64,000 nucleotides of DNA from Moringa oleifera (Eukaryota > Streptophyta > Magnoliopsida > Brassicales > Moringaceae). Numbering within the stretch: position 1 is the first letter of the stretch; each line of letters opens with the position of its first letter. The notes below the pieces were generated by a model. The model was not told the origin of the DNA. It worked only from the letters and a program-made list of their open reading frames with translations, and did no database searches. The stretch is taken from NCBI GenBank assembly GCA_021397835.1, contig JAJFZO010000272.1, positions 124,001 to 188,000 of the forward strand. Reading direction: 5' to 3'. The position numbers and the translations under genes were made by a program. This document shows positions 10,986 to 24,959 of this stretch, in pieces.

Positions 10986-13900
10986 GCACTGAGTGTTGAT
11001 TGATACTAGTAATTACCAAGCAGTAATAACTTAATTATCCTTGCTATTTACGTTAGTCAACACCAGTAGCTACTTCATAGCTATAGCCAGGCAATCGTTG
11101 AGTTCCACCAACATTGGTGCTAGGGTCTACTAGCTCTAGCGACTACCTTACAAAAGTCGTTGGCATCCTTTGGTGCTTGCCATTGCGTCTACCTATGCCA
11201 ATGATTGCTGCCTCGTCAGTTGTTAGGGGAACCAAATGTAAATGTCCATTAATGTGACCGACTGCCATTTGGTGGTCATTGAGCGCCTTTAACACTAGCG
11301 TTGGCCTCTACTAATGTTAGCAACTGCCTAGAAGCCGTCATTAGGCTCTCCCAATGCCAGCAACGATCACTGGGTCATCGTTGAGCTTTCCCTAGTACTG
11401 ACATTAATGTATACCGACATCAGCATCTGTCCCACAGCAATAGCCAGGCAGTCTTTGATGTTCCTCTATTGTTGGTAGTGGCGTTTACCAATACCAAGAA
11501 CCACCCCGTAATAATTATTGTGTAGCCATTGGGTTCCCTTAAAGCTGGCATAAGGTTTTTCCAGTACCAATGGCTTCTTTAATGTTGGCATTAGCATTTA
11601 CCAATATTAACGACTGCATACCAGTAGTTGTTGCGCTTCCTCAACACTAATGACTGTGACAGGGCCATCGCTGGGCTCCTTTGGTGCAGGCACTAGCGTC
11701 TATTGACATGAGCAACTACAATATAAAAGTAGTTGAGCAGTTGTTAGGTTCCCTCAAAGCTAGTGTGAGCATGTGCTAGCACTAACAACTTCCCTGCAAC
11801 AGTCATGGGGCTCTCTGAACACCAACTACTACTGTTAGGCCATCGTTAGGCTCCTCGAATGCTTGCCCTCGTGTCTACCTGCGCCACCTACTGTCATTGG
11901 TCCATCGACATTTGCTAACATAAGCAATAGCCATATAGTACTAGTTTGAAAGTCGCATTCACTTAAAGATGGCTAGAGTGTCTTTTAGTACTTACGACTT
12001 TCTCGCAAGAGTCATTGAGCTCTCCTATCATCAACAACAACCGCTAGGCTATCGTTGGACTCCTTTAATGCTTGCCCTCGCGTCTACCTGTGCCATTGAC
12101 TATCGTTGGGCCATCACTGGGGAAAACCAACATAAATATCTGCCAATGCCAACGACTACGCTGCTGGATCGCGTTAAGCTTCCTTAATGTTGGCACTGGC
12201 AGTTACCTATGTCAGCAGCTGCCCAATAGTAGTCATTGCACCATTCCAATGCTTGTGACTATTACGTAGTCTTTGTTGGGCTACCCTAGTGCTTCCACTT
12301 GCATTTACCGGTATGAGCAACTACACCGCAAAAGTAGCTATGCAATCGTGGGATTGCCTCGAAGCTCGTGCAAGCATCTGCCAGCACTAACAACTATCCT
12401 TTAGCAGTCATTAGGCTCTCCAAACACCAATTCCTACTGCTAGGCCATAGTTGGTCTTTTCTAGTGCTTGCTCCCGTGTCCACCTATGCCAACGACTCCA
12501 ATTAGTCCATCCCTAGGGAAACCAAGTGAAGATGTTTACCAACGTCAATGACTATATGACTACGATCGATAGGCTCTCCCAATACCTCCAACTATCATTG
12601 TGGTCGCATGGCCCCCTGGTAATAGTACTAGCATCGATCGAGACCAACAATTGCCTTCCAGCAATAGTGGGGAAGTCCCTGGGTTCCTTTAATAATTGCG
12701 TTGATGTTTGCTAACATAGGCAAGGACCTCATAGTAGTAGGTTGAAAGTTGTTTGGTTCCCGTAAAGCTGGCTGGAGCATCTGCCAGCACTTGTTACTTT
12801 CATGTAATACTTGTTGGGCTCTTCCAACTCTAACAACTACTACTAGGCCGTCGTTGGACACCTCTAGTGCTTACCTTCGCATCTACATGTGCTAGCGACT
12901 ATCGTTGGGCCATCGCTAGGGAAACCCAGTACAAATGTGTGCTGGCGCCAACGACTACGTTGTTTGGTCATCGTTGAGCTTCCATAGTGCTGGCACTAGC
13001 ATTTACTTGTGTCAGCCGCCACCTAGCAGTAGTCATTGCGTTATCCCAATGCTAGTGACTGTCACTAGGTCGTCGTTGGGCTCCCCTCGTACTAGCTACC
13101 GATTTTAGCAACTACACCGCAGAAGTAGCTTGGCCATCATTACGTTCTCCTAAAATAGGCGCGAGCATTAACGACTTCCTTTTAGTAATCATTTGGCTCT
13201 TCGAACACCAATTACTGCTACTACACCATCGTGGGACTCCTCTAGTGCTTACCCTCTTGTCTACTTGTGCCTATGATTATCGTTGGGCCATTGCTGGGGG
13301 AACCCAACGCAAATGTTTGCCCACACTAATGACTGCACCATATGGTAGTCGTTAAGCTTCCCTAGTGCTAGCCCTGGCATTTACTTGTGTTAAGGCTGCC
13401 TAGTAATAGTCATTATGCTATCTCAATGATAGTGACTATCATGGGGTCATCGCGAGGCTCCCCTGATACTTGCACTAGCATCTATCAACATCAGTAACTA
13501 CATCACGTAACTAGCTAGGCAGTCCTCTAAAGCTTATGCAAGCATCTGCCAGCACTAACGACTTCCTTTTAGTAGTCATTTGGCTCTTCAGACACCAACT
13601 ACTGTTGTTAGGCTATCATTGGGCTCCTTTAGTACTTGTCCTTGTGTCTACCTACGCTAGTGACTACCATTGGTCCATCACTAGAGCAACCTAGTAAAAA
13701 TGTCTACTAGTATTGGTAATTGCAATGCAGCTATTGTTGGGCTTTCTTAATGCTTGCGACTGTCTTTATGTCACCATAAGTCCCCCTTGGTGCTAGCATT
13801 AGTGTTTATTGACAGTAGCAACTGCCTTGCAGCAATAGCAGGCAGTCCCTCGGTTCCCTTAGCACTGGTGTCAACATCTACCAACCCAAGCAATAGCCCT

Positions 13901-16900
13901 ACAATAATAGCTCAGAAGTCGTTGAGTTCCTCTAAAGTTGGCCATAGCGTCTACCAGCACTTGCAACTTTCCTATAATAGTCATTAGGTTGTCCCAACAC
14001 CAATAACCACTGTTACGCCATCGTTGGACTCCTTAGTACTTGCCCTCAAGCCTACCTACACTAGTGACTATCGTTAGGCCATCGTTGGGGGAACCTAGTA
14101 TAAATGTCTGCTAATGCCAAACAACTGCGCAATTAGGTCATCATTGAGCTTCCCTAGTGTTGGCACTGGCATTTACCTACATCAATGGCTACCCAGTAAT
14201 AGTAGTTGCACTATCCTAATGCGAGTGACTATCACGGGGTCATCGCTAGGCTTCCCTAATACTAGTACTAGCGTTTATTGACACTAACAACTACATCGTA
14301 GGAGTAACTAGGCTGTTGCTGGGTTCTCCCAAAGCCGGTGCGAGAATCTACCAGCACTAACGACTTCCTTTTAATGTCATTGGACTTTCCGAACACCAAC
14401 TATTGCTGGTAGGATATTGTTGGGCTCCTTTAGTACTTGCCCTTATGTCTACCTGTGTCAACGATTACTATTAGGCCATTACTGAGGTAACCTAGTGAAG
14501 ATGTCTGCCCGCATCAGTGGCTACACAGCAGTTGTCGTTGGGCTATTTCAATGCCTATGACTGTCAGTGGGTCATCATCAGGCTCCCTCGGTGCGAGCAC
14601 TAGTGTCTATCGACACCAACAACTACCATGTAGTAATAGCTGCGCAACCCCTAGATTCCCCCAATGCTCACGTCAGCATCTGCCGACATAGACAACTACG
14701 TCGCATTAATAACTCAAAAGTCGTTAGGTTCCCCAAAAGCTAGCACGAGCGACTGCCAATACTTACGACTTTTACACAGAACTTGTTAAACTCTTGAGCG
14801 CCTACTACTGTTGCTAGGCCATCGTTTGGCTCCTCTAGTGCTTGCTCACACATTTACATGCACCAATGATTGTCGTTGGGCCATCACATAGAGAACCCAA
14901 CATTAATGCTACCAATGATAGCGGCTGTTACTAAGTGATCACTAAGCTTCCGTAGTGCTAACGTTGGCATTTACCAACATCAATGATTATCGAGTAGTAG
15001 TCGCTAGGCTTTCCCAATGCAAAAGGACTATCACGGAGTCATTGTTGGGCTCCCTCAATGTTGGCACTACCATCTACCAACAATAGCAATTGCACCACAG
15101 AAGTAGCCGAGCAGTCTTTTGATTCCCCCAAAGCTAATGTGAGGTCTACGAGCACCAATGACTCCTGTGCAATCGTCATTGGGCTCTCCTAATGCCAATA
15201 ATACTACTAGGCCATCGCAAAAAGAACCTAGCATTGATGCGCGCTAGTGCTAGCCACTGCCACTATAGTAGTAGCTAAATGGTTGTTGCATTCCTCCAAA
15301 AGTGGTGCAAATGTCTACCAACACTAATGACTACTGTGTAGTAGTCATTGCACTCTCCCAGCGCTACTTACTACAACTAGGCCATCAATGAGCCACTCTA
15401 GTGCTTACCATCCCATTTACGAGCACCAACAACTACCATTAAGTCATCACTAAGCTCCTCTAGTACTGGCATTGACATCTACCAACATTAATGACTATCC
15501 TACAGTAGTCGTTGGGCTTTCCCAATGCCAGTAACTATCACGTGGTCGTCACTACGCCCCAACGGTGTTGGGTTCTCCTTATGCCAACTACTACTGAGAG
15601 ACCATCGTTAGGCTTCTTTAATGCTTATCCTAGTGTCTACTTACACCAGCGACTACCATTCAACCATCATTAGGGCAACCTAGTGCAAATATCTACCAAT
15701 GTCTACCACTTCCTAATAGCAATCGTGGGGCACTCCTAACACCTGTGACTGTCATTGGGACATCGCTGGGCTACCCTTGTGCTAGCATTAACATCTATCG
15801 ACACCAACAATTGCCCTATAGCAATAGTGAAGCAATCCTTGGACTCTCCTAGTGCTAACACTAGCGTCTGCCAACATTAGTAACTGCTCAACAATAATAG
15901 CTAGGGAATCATTGGGTTCTTTCATGGTGCAAGCATCAGCTAGCACCAGCGATTGCCTCGCAGTAGTAGTTAGACTCTCCAAGAGCTAACCACTTTGCTA
16001 GGCCATCATTGAGCTCCTCTAATGCTTGCTCTCACATCTACCTGCGCTAGCAACTACGATTGGGCCATCGTTAGGGGCACTCAATGTAGATATCTACTTG
16101 TGCTAATGATCGCCGTTTGGTCACCGCTAAGCTCTCAAAGTGCTTGTATTGACATCTACCTACGTCAGGGACTTCCCAACAATAGTTGTTGGGCTCTCCC
16201 AATGTTAGTGACTACCATGAGGTAGTCGTCAGGCTCCCCCAGTGTAAGTACTAGCGTTTACCAGCACCAACATCTACACCATAGAAGTAGTTGGATAGTC
16301 GTTGGACTTCCTAAAGTTAGCACGAGCATTTACCAACACAAGTGACTTCCCCATAGTAGTCGTTGGGCTCTTTCAACACCAACCACTACTACTAGGCCAT
16401 TGTTTGGCTCTTTCAGTGCTTGCCCTCACATCTTCCTACGTGAGCAACTACCATTGGGTCATCCCTAGGCTAATCCAGTGCAGTTATTTACCAGTATTTG
16501 TAACTGCCCAGTAGTAACGATAAGGCTTTCCTAATGCCTGCAACTATCATTGCGTCATTGTTGGGCTGTCTCGTTGCTAGCACTAGCATCTATTGACACC
16601 AGTAACTACCTTGTAGTAATAGTAGTACAGTTCTTAAGTTTCTTTAATGTTGATGCTCACTACTGCTAACATCGATAACTGCACTGTAACAATAGTAGGA
16701 AAGTTAGTGATTCCCCTAAATTGGGTTATCATTGAGTTCCCCTAATGCTGGTGTTAGTAACTATTAACGTTAATGACAGCTAACAATAGTCATTAGGCTC
16801 TCCTAATGCCAGCAACTGTCATTGGGTCGTCGATGGATTCCTTTCACGTTAGCACTAGTGTCTACTAACTCCTACAACTGCCTCACAAAAATTACTGCGC

Positions 16901-19900
16901 TATACTTGAGTTCCCTTAATGCTAGAGCTAATGTGTGCTAACACCAACAACTGCCCTGTAATAGTAGCAAGGCAGTCGTTAGGTTCCGCCGATGCTGATG
17001 CAAGCATTTGCCAACATTAATCACTTCCCTACAACAGTCCTTTGGGCTCTTGTAATGCAAACCACAGTTGCTAGGCCATCGTTGGGCTCCTCTAACCCTC
17101 TCATTTACCTCGGCCTATGACTACCATAGGGCCATCACTGAGGTAACCCATTGCAGATGTCTACCAACATCAATGACTACTTAGTAGTAGTTGTTGGACT
17201 CCCTCAATGCTAACAACAATCATTATGTCACCACTTGGCTCCTCTAGTACTAGCACTAGCATCTATCAACACCACTAACTACCCCATAGCAATAGCTGAG
17301 CAGTCATTGGGTTCCCTTTAGTGCTGATGTCGACATCTGCAAATACCTGCAATTGCCTTATAGTAGGAGCTAGGCTGTCGTTGCATTCCCTCGAAGCTAG
17401 CACGAGCATGTGCCAGCACAATTGACTTTCCTAAAAAATTCGTTGGGCTTTACTAGTGCTTAGAAATGCTACCAAGTTATCCTTGGGCTCTTTTAGTCCT
17501 TGCCCTTGGGTCTACCTATGTCAGCGATTGTCGTTGGGCCATTGCTAAAGCAACCCATTGCAGATGTTTGGCAATATCAGCAATTATCGCTAGGTCATCG
17601 TTAAGCTCCCTTTACGTTAGTGCTGGCATCTATCAACATGAAAGACTGCCCAGTAGTAGTCGTTATGCTCTTTAAACACCAGCAACTATCACAGGGTCGT
17701 CGTTGGGCCCCTCAGTGCTGGTACTAAAATCTACTGACACCAACATCTGTACTACAAAAGCAGTTGGGTAGTCATTAGGTTCTTCAAAAGTTGGTATGAG
17801 AATTTACCAAAACTAGCGACTTCTTGTAATAGTCGTTTTACTGCTCGGCTATCATTTGGCTCCTCTAGTGCTTGCCCTCATGTCTGCCTGCTCTAGCGAC
17901 TATCACTAGGCCATCGTTGGAGGAACCCAGGCAGATATCTACTAGTGCCAATGATTGTCGTTTGGTCATCCCTAAGCCCCTGTAGTAATGGCGTTGGCCT
18001 CTATAAGCACAAATAATTACCTAATAACAATTGTTGGGCTCTCGTAATGCTAGCAACTATCATGGGTCACGCTGGGCTGCCCCATTGTTGGCAGTAGAGT
18101 TTATCGGCACCAGTAATTGCCTTGTAGTAATAGCTAGGAAGTCTTTATGTTCCCCGGATGCTACCATCGGCATCTACCAACACCAGCAATTGCCTTGCAA
18201 TAGTAACTGGTAGTCATAAGGTTGCTTCAAAGCTGGTGTAAGCATCTTTTAGCACCATCAATTTCCCCACACTAGTGATTGGGCTTTCCCAATGCCAACT
18301 ACTGTTGTTAGGCCGTCATTAGGCTCCTCTAGTGCTTCCCTCGCATCCACTTACACTAACGACAACCGTTGGCCCATCATTGAGAGAACCTAGTGCATGT
18401 GTCTACCAGCTCTAGTGACTATGCTCGATCATCGTTGAGCTCCTCTAATGCTAGCACCAGTATCTACTAACATCAGCAACTGCACAGCCATAGTTATTAG
18501 GCTCTGCCAACGATAACGAGCCTCATGGGATAGTGTTGGGCTCCTTTATTATCTACTATGGCTACTAGGCTGTCGTTGGGCAACTTCAATTCTTATTCTC
18601 GCGTCTACCTACGCTAATGAATGCCTAGTATCAGTCGTTAGGCTCGCCCAAAGCTGACTCTACCATCTGCTGGCACTAGCGACTTTTCCAGTGCTTACCC
18701 TCTCGCCTGCCTGCACCAATGACATCCGTTGGGCCATCATTGGGGGAACATAAGCAAATTTCTACCAACACCAAGGAAAGCCGTTGGGTCATCACTGAGC
18801 TCCCCTAGCATTGAAACTAACGTTAACCGACATCAATAACTGCCCTGTAGCAATAGTTAGAAGTTTTTATGTTCCTCTAGTGTTAGTATTAGTGTTTTCC
18901 AACACCACCAATTCTTCTAAATTATAGATGGGTAGTCGTTAGGTTCCCTTAAAGCTAGTGCTAGTGTCTCCAAGCACCAATGATTGCCATATAGTAATTA
19001 TTGGGCTCTCCCAATACCTACTATAGCTGCTAGGTTTTTGTTGCACTGCTATAATGCTTGTCCTCATGCCTACCACAACACTGACCACCACTTATCTAAC
19101 AGTGTAGATGTTTACTAGTGTCAACGACTGCTATTGGGTCATTGGTGAGCTCCCCAATTGCTGATGCTAGCTTTCATTAGCATCAACGACTATCCAACGA
19201 TAGTCGTTGGGCTCTCCCAACACCACTGACTGTCATGAGGTCATTGTTGGGCACCCTTCATGCTAGCATTTGCATCTACCCATACCAGTAACTGCCCCAT
19301 AGCAATAGTTGGGAAGCCTACATTCCCTTAGAGCTAGAATTGGCATCTGCCAACACTAGCAACTTCCCCGCTGCAATAGCTGGGCAGTCGTTGGGTTCTC
19401 CCAAAGCTGCACTAGTGTCTACTAGCACCAATGATTACCCTATAACAGTCGTTAGGCCCTCATAATGATTGCTTCGAAGTTAATATTAGTGTTTACCTAA
19501 ACCAACAAGTATAGCCAGGCGATTGCTGTGGGAACCTAGTGTAGATGTTTGTCAGTGCCAGCGACTGTCATTGGGTTGTCGCTGACCTCTCCAAGTGCTG
19601 GTGCTAACCTTAATCACTATAGACAACTACCTAGTAGCTATCGTTGGGCTCTCCGAATGCTGGCAACTTTTATGAGGATGTCATTGGGCTCCCTTGGTGC
19701 TAGCACTCGCATCTACTTACATCAACAACTGCCTCGTAGCAATAGACAAGTAGTTCCTAGGTTTTCTTAGTATAGGCCTTCTTGTTTACCAACATCAACA
19801 ACTATCTCACTCTAATACCTAGGCAGTTTTTGGGTTCCTCTAAAGTTGGTGCTAGTGTCTACTAGCACTAGCGACTTTCTCGCAGCAGTCATTGGGCTTT

Positions 19901-22865
19901 GCGAAAGCCAACTACTATTGCTAAGCCATCATTGGGCTCTTCAAGTGCCTGCCCTCGCATCTAGTTGTGCTAGCAATGTCCACTGGGCAATCAATGGGAG
20001 GACCAAGAATAGATGTTTGCCATCGCCAATGACTACCATTGAGTCATTCCAAAACTCTCATGGTGATGGTACCAACCTTTACCAGTGCTACCGACTGCCA
20101 GTAGTAGTTGTTACGCTCTCACAGCGTTAGCAATAGCCATAGGGTCATCCCTAAGCTCCCTCGATGTCGGCATGAGCAACTACACTGCTAATACCAATGA
20201 TTTCCTCGTACCTATTGTTAGGCTTTCCCAATGCGAACTATTATTGTTAGGCCGTCATCGAGCTCATTTAGTGCTTGCCTTCATGTCTGCTTATGTAAGC
20301 GATGTCCGTTAGGCCATCATTGGGAAAACCTAGTGCCAAGGTCTGCCAATGCCAACGATGACTATTAGGTTATTGTAGAGCTCTCTCAGTGCTAACACTT
20401 ATATTTACTGGCTTGTGCGACTGCCCAGCAGCAATTGTTGGCCTCTCCAACGATAACAACTATTATGGGTCATTGCTAGGCTCTCTCGGTGCTAGAACTA
20501 GCATGTACCAACATCAACAATAGCCTCACAGTAATAGTTAGACAGTCCCTAGGCTTCCTAAGTGTTGGCACTAGCATCAACCAGCGCTTGCAAGTGCCAT
20601 GTAGTAGTAGTTGGGCTGTCATTGGGTTCCCATAAAGCTGGTGTTAGCGTGTGCTAATACCAACAACTACCCGTAATAGTCATAGGGCTGTCTCAGCGCT
20701 AACAACTACTGCAAGCATGTTGTTGGGCTCTCTTAGTGCTATCCCTCACGTCTTCCTATGCCAGTTACTATAATTAGCCCCTCACTAGGGGACACAGCGG
20801 AGATGTCTCCTAGTGTTGCTGACCATCACTAGCAATAGACTGACAACAATAACTGGCTCGTTATTGGGTTCTCCCAAAGCTAGCATTAGTGTCAGCCAAG
20901 ATGAGCTACTTCCATGCAGTAATTGTTAGGCTTTCTTAGCGCAAGTTGCTGCTGCTGCAAGGCTATTGTTTGGCTTCTCGAGTGCTTGCCCTCCTATTTG
21001 CTTGCACTAGCGATCATCGTTAGGCGCTCCCAATGTTAACGACTATCACAGGGTCATGTTGGGCTCCCTTAGTGCTGGTACTAATGTCTGCCGACACCAA
21101 CCACTACCCCATAAAAATAGCTGGGTAATTTCTAGGTTCCTTTAGTGCTAGTGCCGGCATTTATGAAGACCAGCAACTTTCTCACAGTAATAGTTAGGCG
21201 GCAGTTAGGAGAGCCTAAGGCTAGTGCTAGCATCTACGAGCATCACCAATTTCCTCGCAATAATCGTTGGGCTTTCCCAATGCCAACTACTGCTACTAGG
21301 TTGTTATTGGGTTCCTCTAGTGCTCCCTTTCATGTTTACTTATGCTAGCGACTATTGTCTGGCCATCGTAGGGGGAACCTAGTATAGATGTATGCCAACA
21401 GTAGCAACTACCACTAGGTTATTGTTGAGTTACCCTAGTATTGGTGCTGGCATTTACAAGCACCAACGACTAACTAATAGTAGTCACTGGGTTGTCTCAA
21501 TGCCAACGACTTTCATGGGGGCGTCGTTGGGCTCCCTTGGTGCTAAAACTAACGTCTACCGACATTAGCCACTTTTTTGTAGCAATAACTGGGCAATCCC
21601 TAGATGCCCTGAGTGATAGCATTGGCGCCTGCTAACTCTAGCAACTGCCTAGCAACAGTTCCTAAGAAAATGTTAGGTTCCCCCAAAGTTGATGATAGTG
21701 ACAATAGGCACTAGCAACTTGCTCGTAGTAGTTGTTGGGCTCTCCCAATACCTGCTACAGCTGTTAAGCAGTCATTGGACTTTTCTAGTGCTTGCCCTTG
21801 TATCTCCTTGCGGCACTAACTATCGCTTGGCCATCACTAGGATAACCTAGTGTAGATGTTTGCCAATGCTAGTGATTGCCATTAGGTCATTGTTGAGTTT
21901 CTTTAGTGCTGGTATTGGCAACTACTAGCGTCTACGACTGTCAAGCAACACTCATTAGGCTTTTTGAGCTCTAACAACTATCATGGACTCATTGCTGCAC
22001 TCCTTTGCTGCTAGCATTAGCATCTACCGACACTAACAATTGCTCCACAACAATGGTAAGGTAGTCCTTAAATTCCTTAATGCTGCCACTAACGTCTACT
22101 AACATAAGGAACTACCTTACAGTAATAGTTGGATGATTATTAGGCTCTCTAGTGCCAACTATTGCTATAGGGCCACTGTTGGGCTCTTTAAGTGCTTGCC
22201 TTTGCATCTACCTGCGCCAACAACTACCATTGGGCCGTCATCAGTGGAACCCAATGAAAATGTCTACCAATGCATGTGATTGTCACTAGGTCATCGTTGA
22301 GCTCCCCTAGTGCTCGTGCTGGCCTCAAACAGCGTCAACTACCCAGTAATAGTTCTTGGGCTCTCGTAATGCCTATGACTATCATGGGGATGTCACTAGG
22401 TCCCCTCGGTGCCAGTACTAGGTCTATCGACCCTAGCAACTAGCCCACAATAATAGCTAGTCAGTCCGTAGGTTCCCCTAGCGGTGCTCTGACATTTGCC
22501 AATACCAGCATCCGCCCAGCAGTTCTAATGGGGTAGTCATAGGTTCCTTTAAAGTTGGGCCTAGTGCTTGCTTGCATTAGCGATGTTTGCTCGACCATCT
22601 CTTGGGGAACGTAGTGCAAATGTCTATCAGTACTAATGACTATCACTAGGTCATCGCTAAAAACCCAAAGTTATGGGTAGGCCTCTACCAATGCCAGCAA
22701 CTACCCAAAAAATGTCACTTGGCTCTCCTAATGTCCGCGACATTCATGGGGTCGTCACTAAGCACCTTGAGTGCTAGCATTAGCATCTATGACACCAGTT
22801 GGATAGCCCTACATTCCCTTAATGCTAGTGTTAGCATTTGCTTACACGAACTGTAATAGTAGTTG

Positions 22866-22951
22866 GCACTAAGAGAGCCCCACGACTACTACAAGAAAGT
22901 CATTAGTTTTGGTAAATGCTAACAGTAGGTTTAAGGGACCCAACGACTTTT
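22866..22951 (-). repeat. Inverted family B segment inside block 1
   Basis: About 86 bp read as family B only after reverse complementing. The plus strand shows cactaagagagccccacgac and ends gggacccaacgactttta, the reverse complements of the usual tcgttgggttccc and gggctctcttagtg modules. Forward-oriented B sequence lies on both sides (ctgtaatagtagttgg before, gataggccatcgc-like sequence after). It is the only reversed B segment I noticed in the block. Confidence 0.82.
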
Positions 22952-24883
22952 ATGGGATAGTAGGCCATCGCTTGGGGGACCTAACGCAAATGTTTTCTTA
23001 TGCTTGTGACTTCCATTAGGTTGTCGTTGAGCCCTCCTAATGCTTTTACTAGCCTCAAACAGCGATTGCCATAGAGACGTCATTCGGCTCTCCAATGCCA
23101 TTAACTATCATGGAAACATTGCTCGACTCTCTTGGTATCAGCACTAACGTCTACTGACACCAATAATTACCCTGTAGTAATAGCTAAGTAGTTCTTAGCA
23201 TCCCCTAGCGCTAGTGGTAGCATTTGCTAACACTAGCAATTGCCTGCAGTAGTAGCTGGGCATTCATTGGGTTCTCCCAAAGGCTTGTACTAGTGTTTAC
23301 CAGTAGTAGCAACTTCATTGCAACAGTGTTTAGGCTCTCCTAATGCCAACAATAGCTGCTAAGGTATCATTAGGCTCCTTTAGTGCTTGGCCTTGCATCT
23401 ACAGGCACCAATTACTACTACTAGACCATTGCTAGAAAAACCCAATGCAAATGTCTGTCGACAATAATGACTGCCATTGGGTCTTTGTTGAGCTCCCTTA
23501 ATGCTATGCTGGCCTCAAAAAGTTCCAACGACTGCCCAGCTATAGTCATTGGGCTTTCAACACACTAGTGACTACGTGGGGCCATCCTTAGGCTCCCTCA
23601 AGGCTGGATCTGGAGTCTGCCAACACTGGTAACTACCTTACAATAGTAACAGGGCAATCGTTGGGTTCTGTTAAAGCTGGCTTTAGCATCAGCCAACACT
23701 ATTGACTTTCCCGCAATAGTTGTTAGGCTCTTTTAGTGCTTGCCCTCATCTCTACCTGTGCTTGTGACTACCATTGGGCCATAACTAGCATGACCCAATG
23801 CAGATATCTACTAGTGTCGATGACTACCATGGGGTCATTACTAACCTCTACTAGCAATGGTGCTAGCCACTACCAGCGCCAATGATAGCCTTATAGCAAT
23901 TGTTGGGATATACCTAGTGCTAGCACTAATGTCTACTAGTACTAGCAATTGCTATTAGGCCATCACTAGGGTACCTAGAAAAGATATCTGCTAGTGTTAG
24001 TGGCTGTCGCTGGGTCATCTTTAAGCTCCCTTAGTGCTGGCGCTAGCATCTACCAGCAACAGTGACTACCCAACAACAGTCATTGGGCTTTTTTAACTCC
24101 CGCAACTATCAGTGGGTCATCATTAGATTCCCCTGGTGCTAGCACCCGCATCTACCGACACCAGTAACTACACCATAGAAGCAGTTGGGTAGTCGTTAGG
24201 TTCTCCCAAAGCTAGCGCAAGCGTCTGCCAACACAAGCGATTACCCTGCAGTAGTCTTTAGGCTCTCCCAATGTCCACTACTACTATTAGGTCATCGTTG
24301 GGCTCCTTTAATGCTTGCCTCATGTCTTCTTATACTAGTGACTACCATTGGGCCATCGTAAGAGTAACGCAACGTATATGTCTGCTAGCATCAGCGACAA
24401 CCCAGCAGGAGTCGTAGGTTTCTCCTAATGCCTATGACTTTCATTAGGTCGTCACTCAGCTACCTGGTTGTTATCACCAATGTCTATCGACACCAGCAAT
24501 TGCCCCATAGCAATAGCAAGGTAGTCCTTAAGTTCCCTTAATGCTGGCACTCACATCTATAAACTCCGATAACTGCATTATAATAGTAGAGGGGAAGTTA
24601 ACAATTGCCCTACTCGGTTATCGTTAAGCTCCCCTAATGGTAGCGTTAACAACTACCAACATCAGCGACTACTTAAGAACAATCATTGGGCTCTTTCAAT
24701 GCCAACTACTACAATGGGGTCGTCACTAGACTCACCTAATGCTAGCACTAGTGTTTATCAACTCATGCAGTTGCCCCACAGCAATAGCATGGTAGTCCTT
24801 GAGTTCCCCTAGTGCTAGTACTAGCATTTGATAACATTTATTGGCCCAAAATAATAGTTGGGTAGTTGTTGGTTCCCTCAAAA

Positions 24884-24959
24884 CTAACATGAGCTTTTGC
24901 CAACACCCACGAATTCCCAATGCCAACTATTGCTGCTAACATGAGCTTTTGCCAACACC
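24884..24959 (+). repeat. Local duplication within family B
   Basis: A 24-bp stretch beginning ctaacatgagcttttgcc occurs identically at 24884-24907 and 24936-24959, 52 bp apart. Neighbouring B units are much more diverged, so this copy event is recent compared with the age of the array. Confidence 0.85.
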
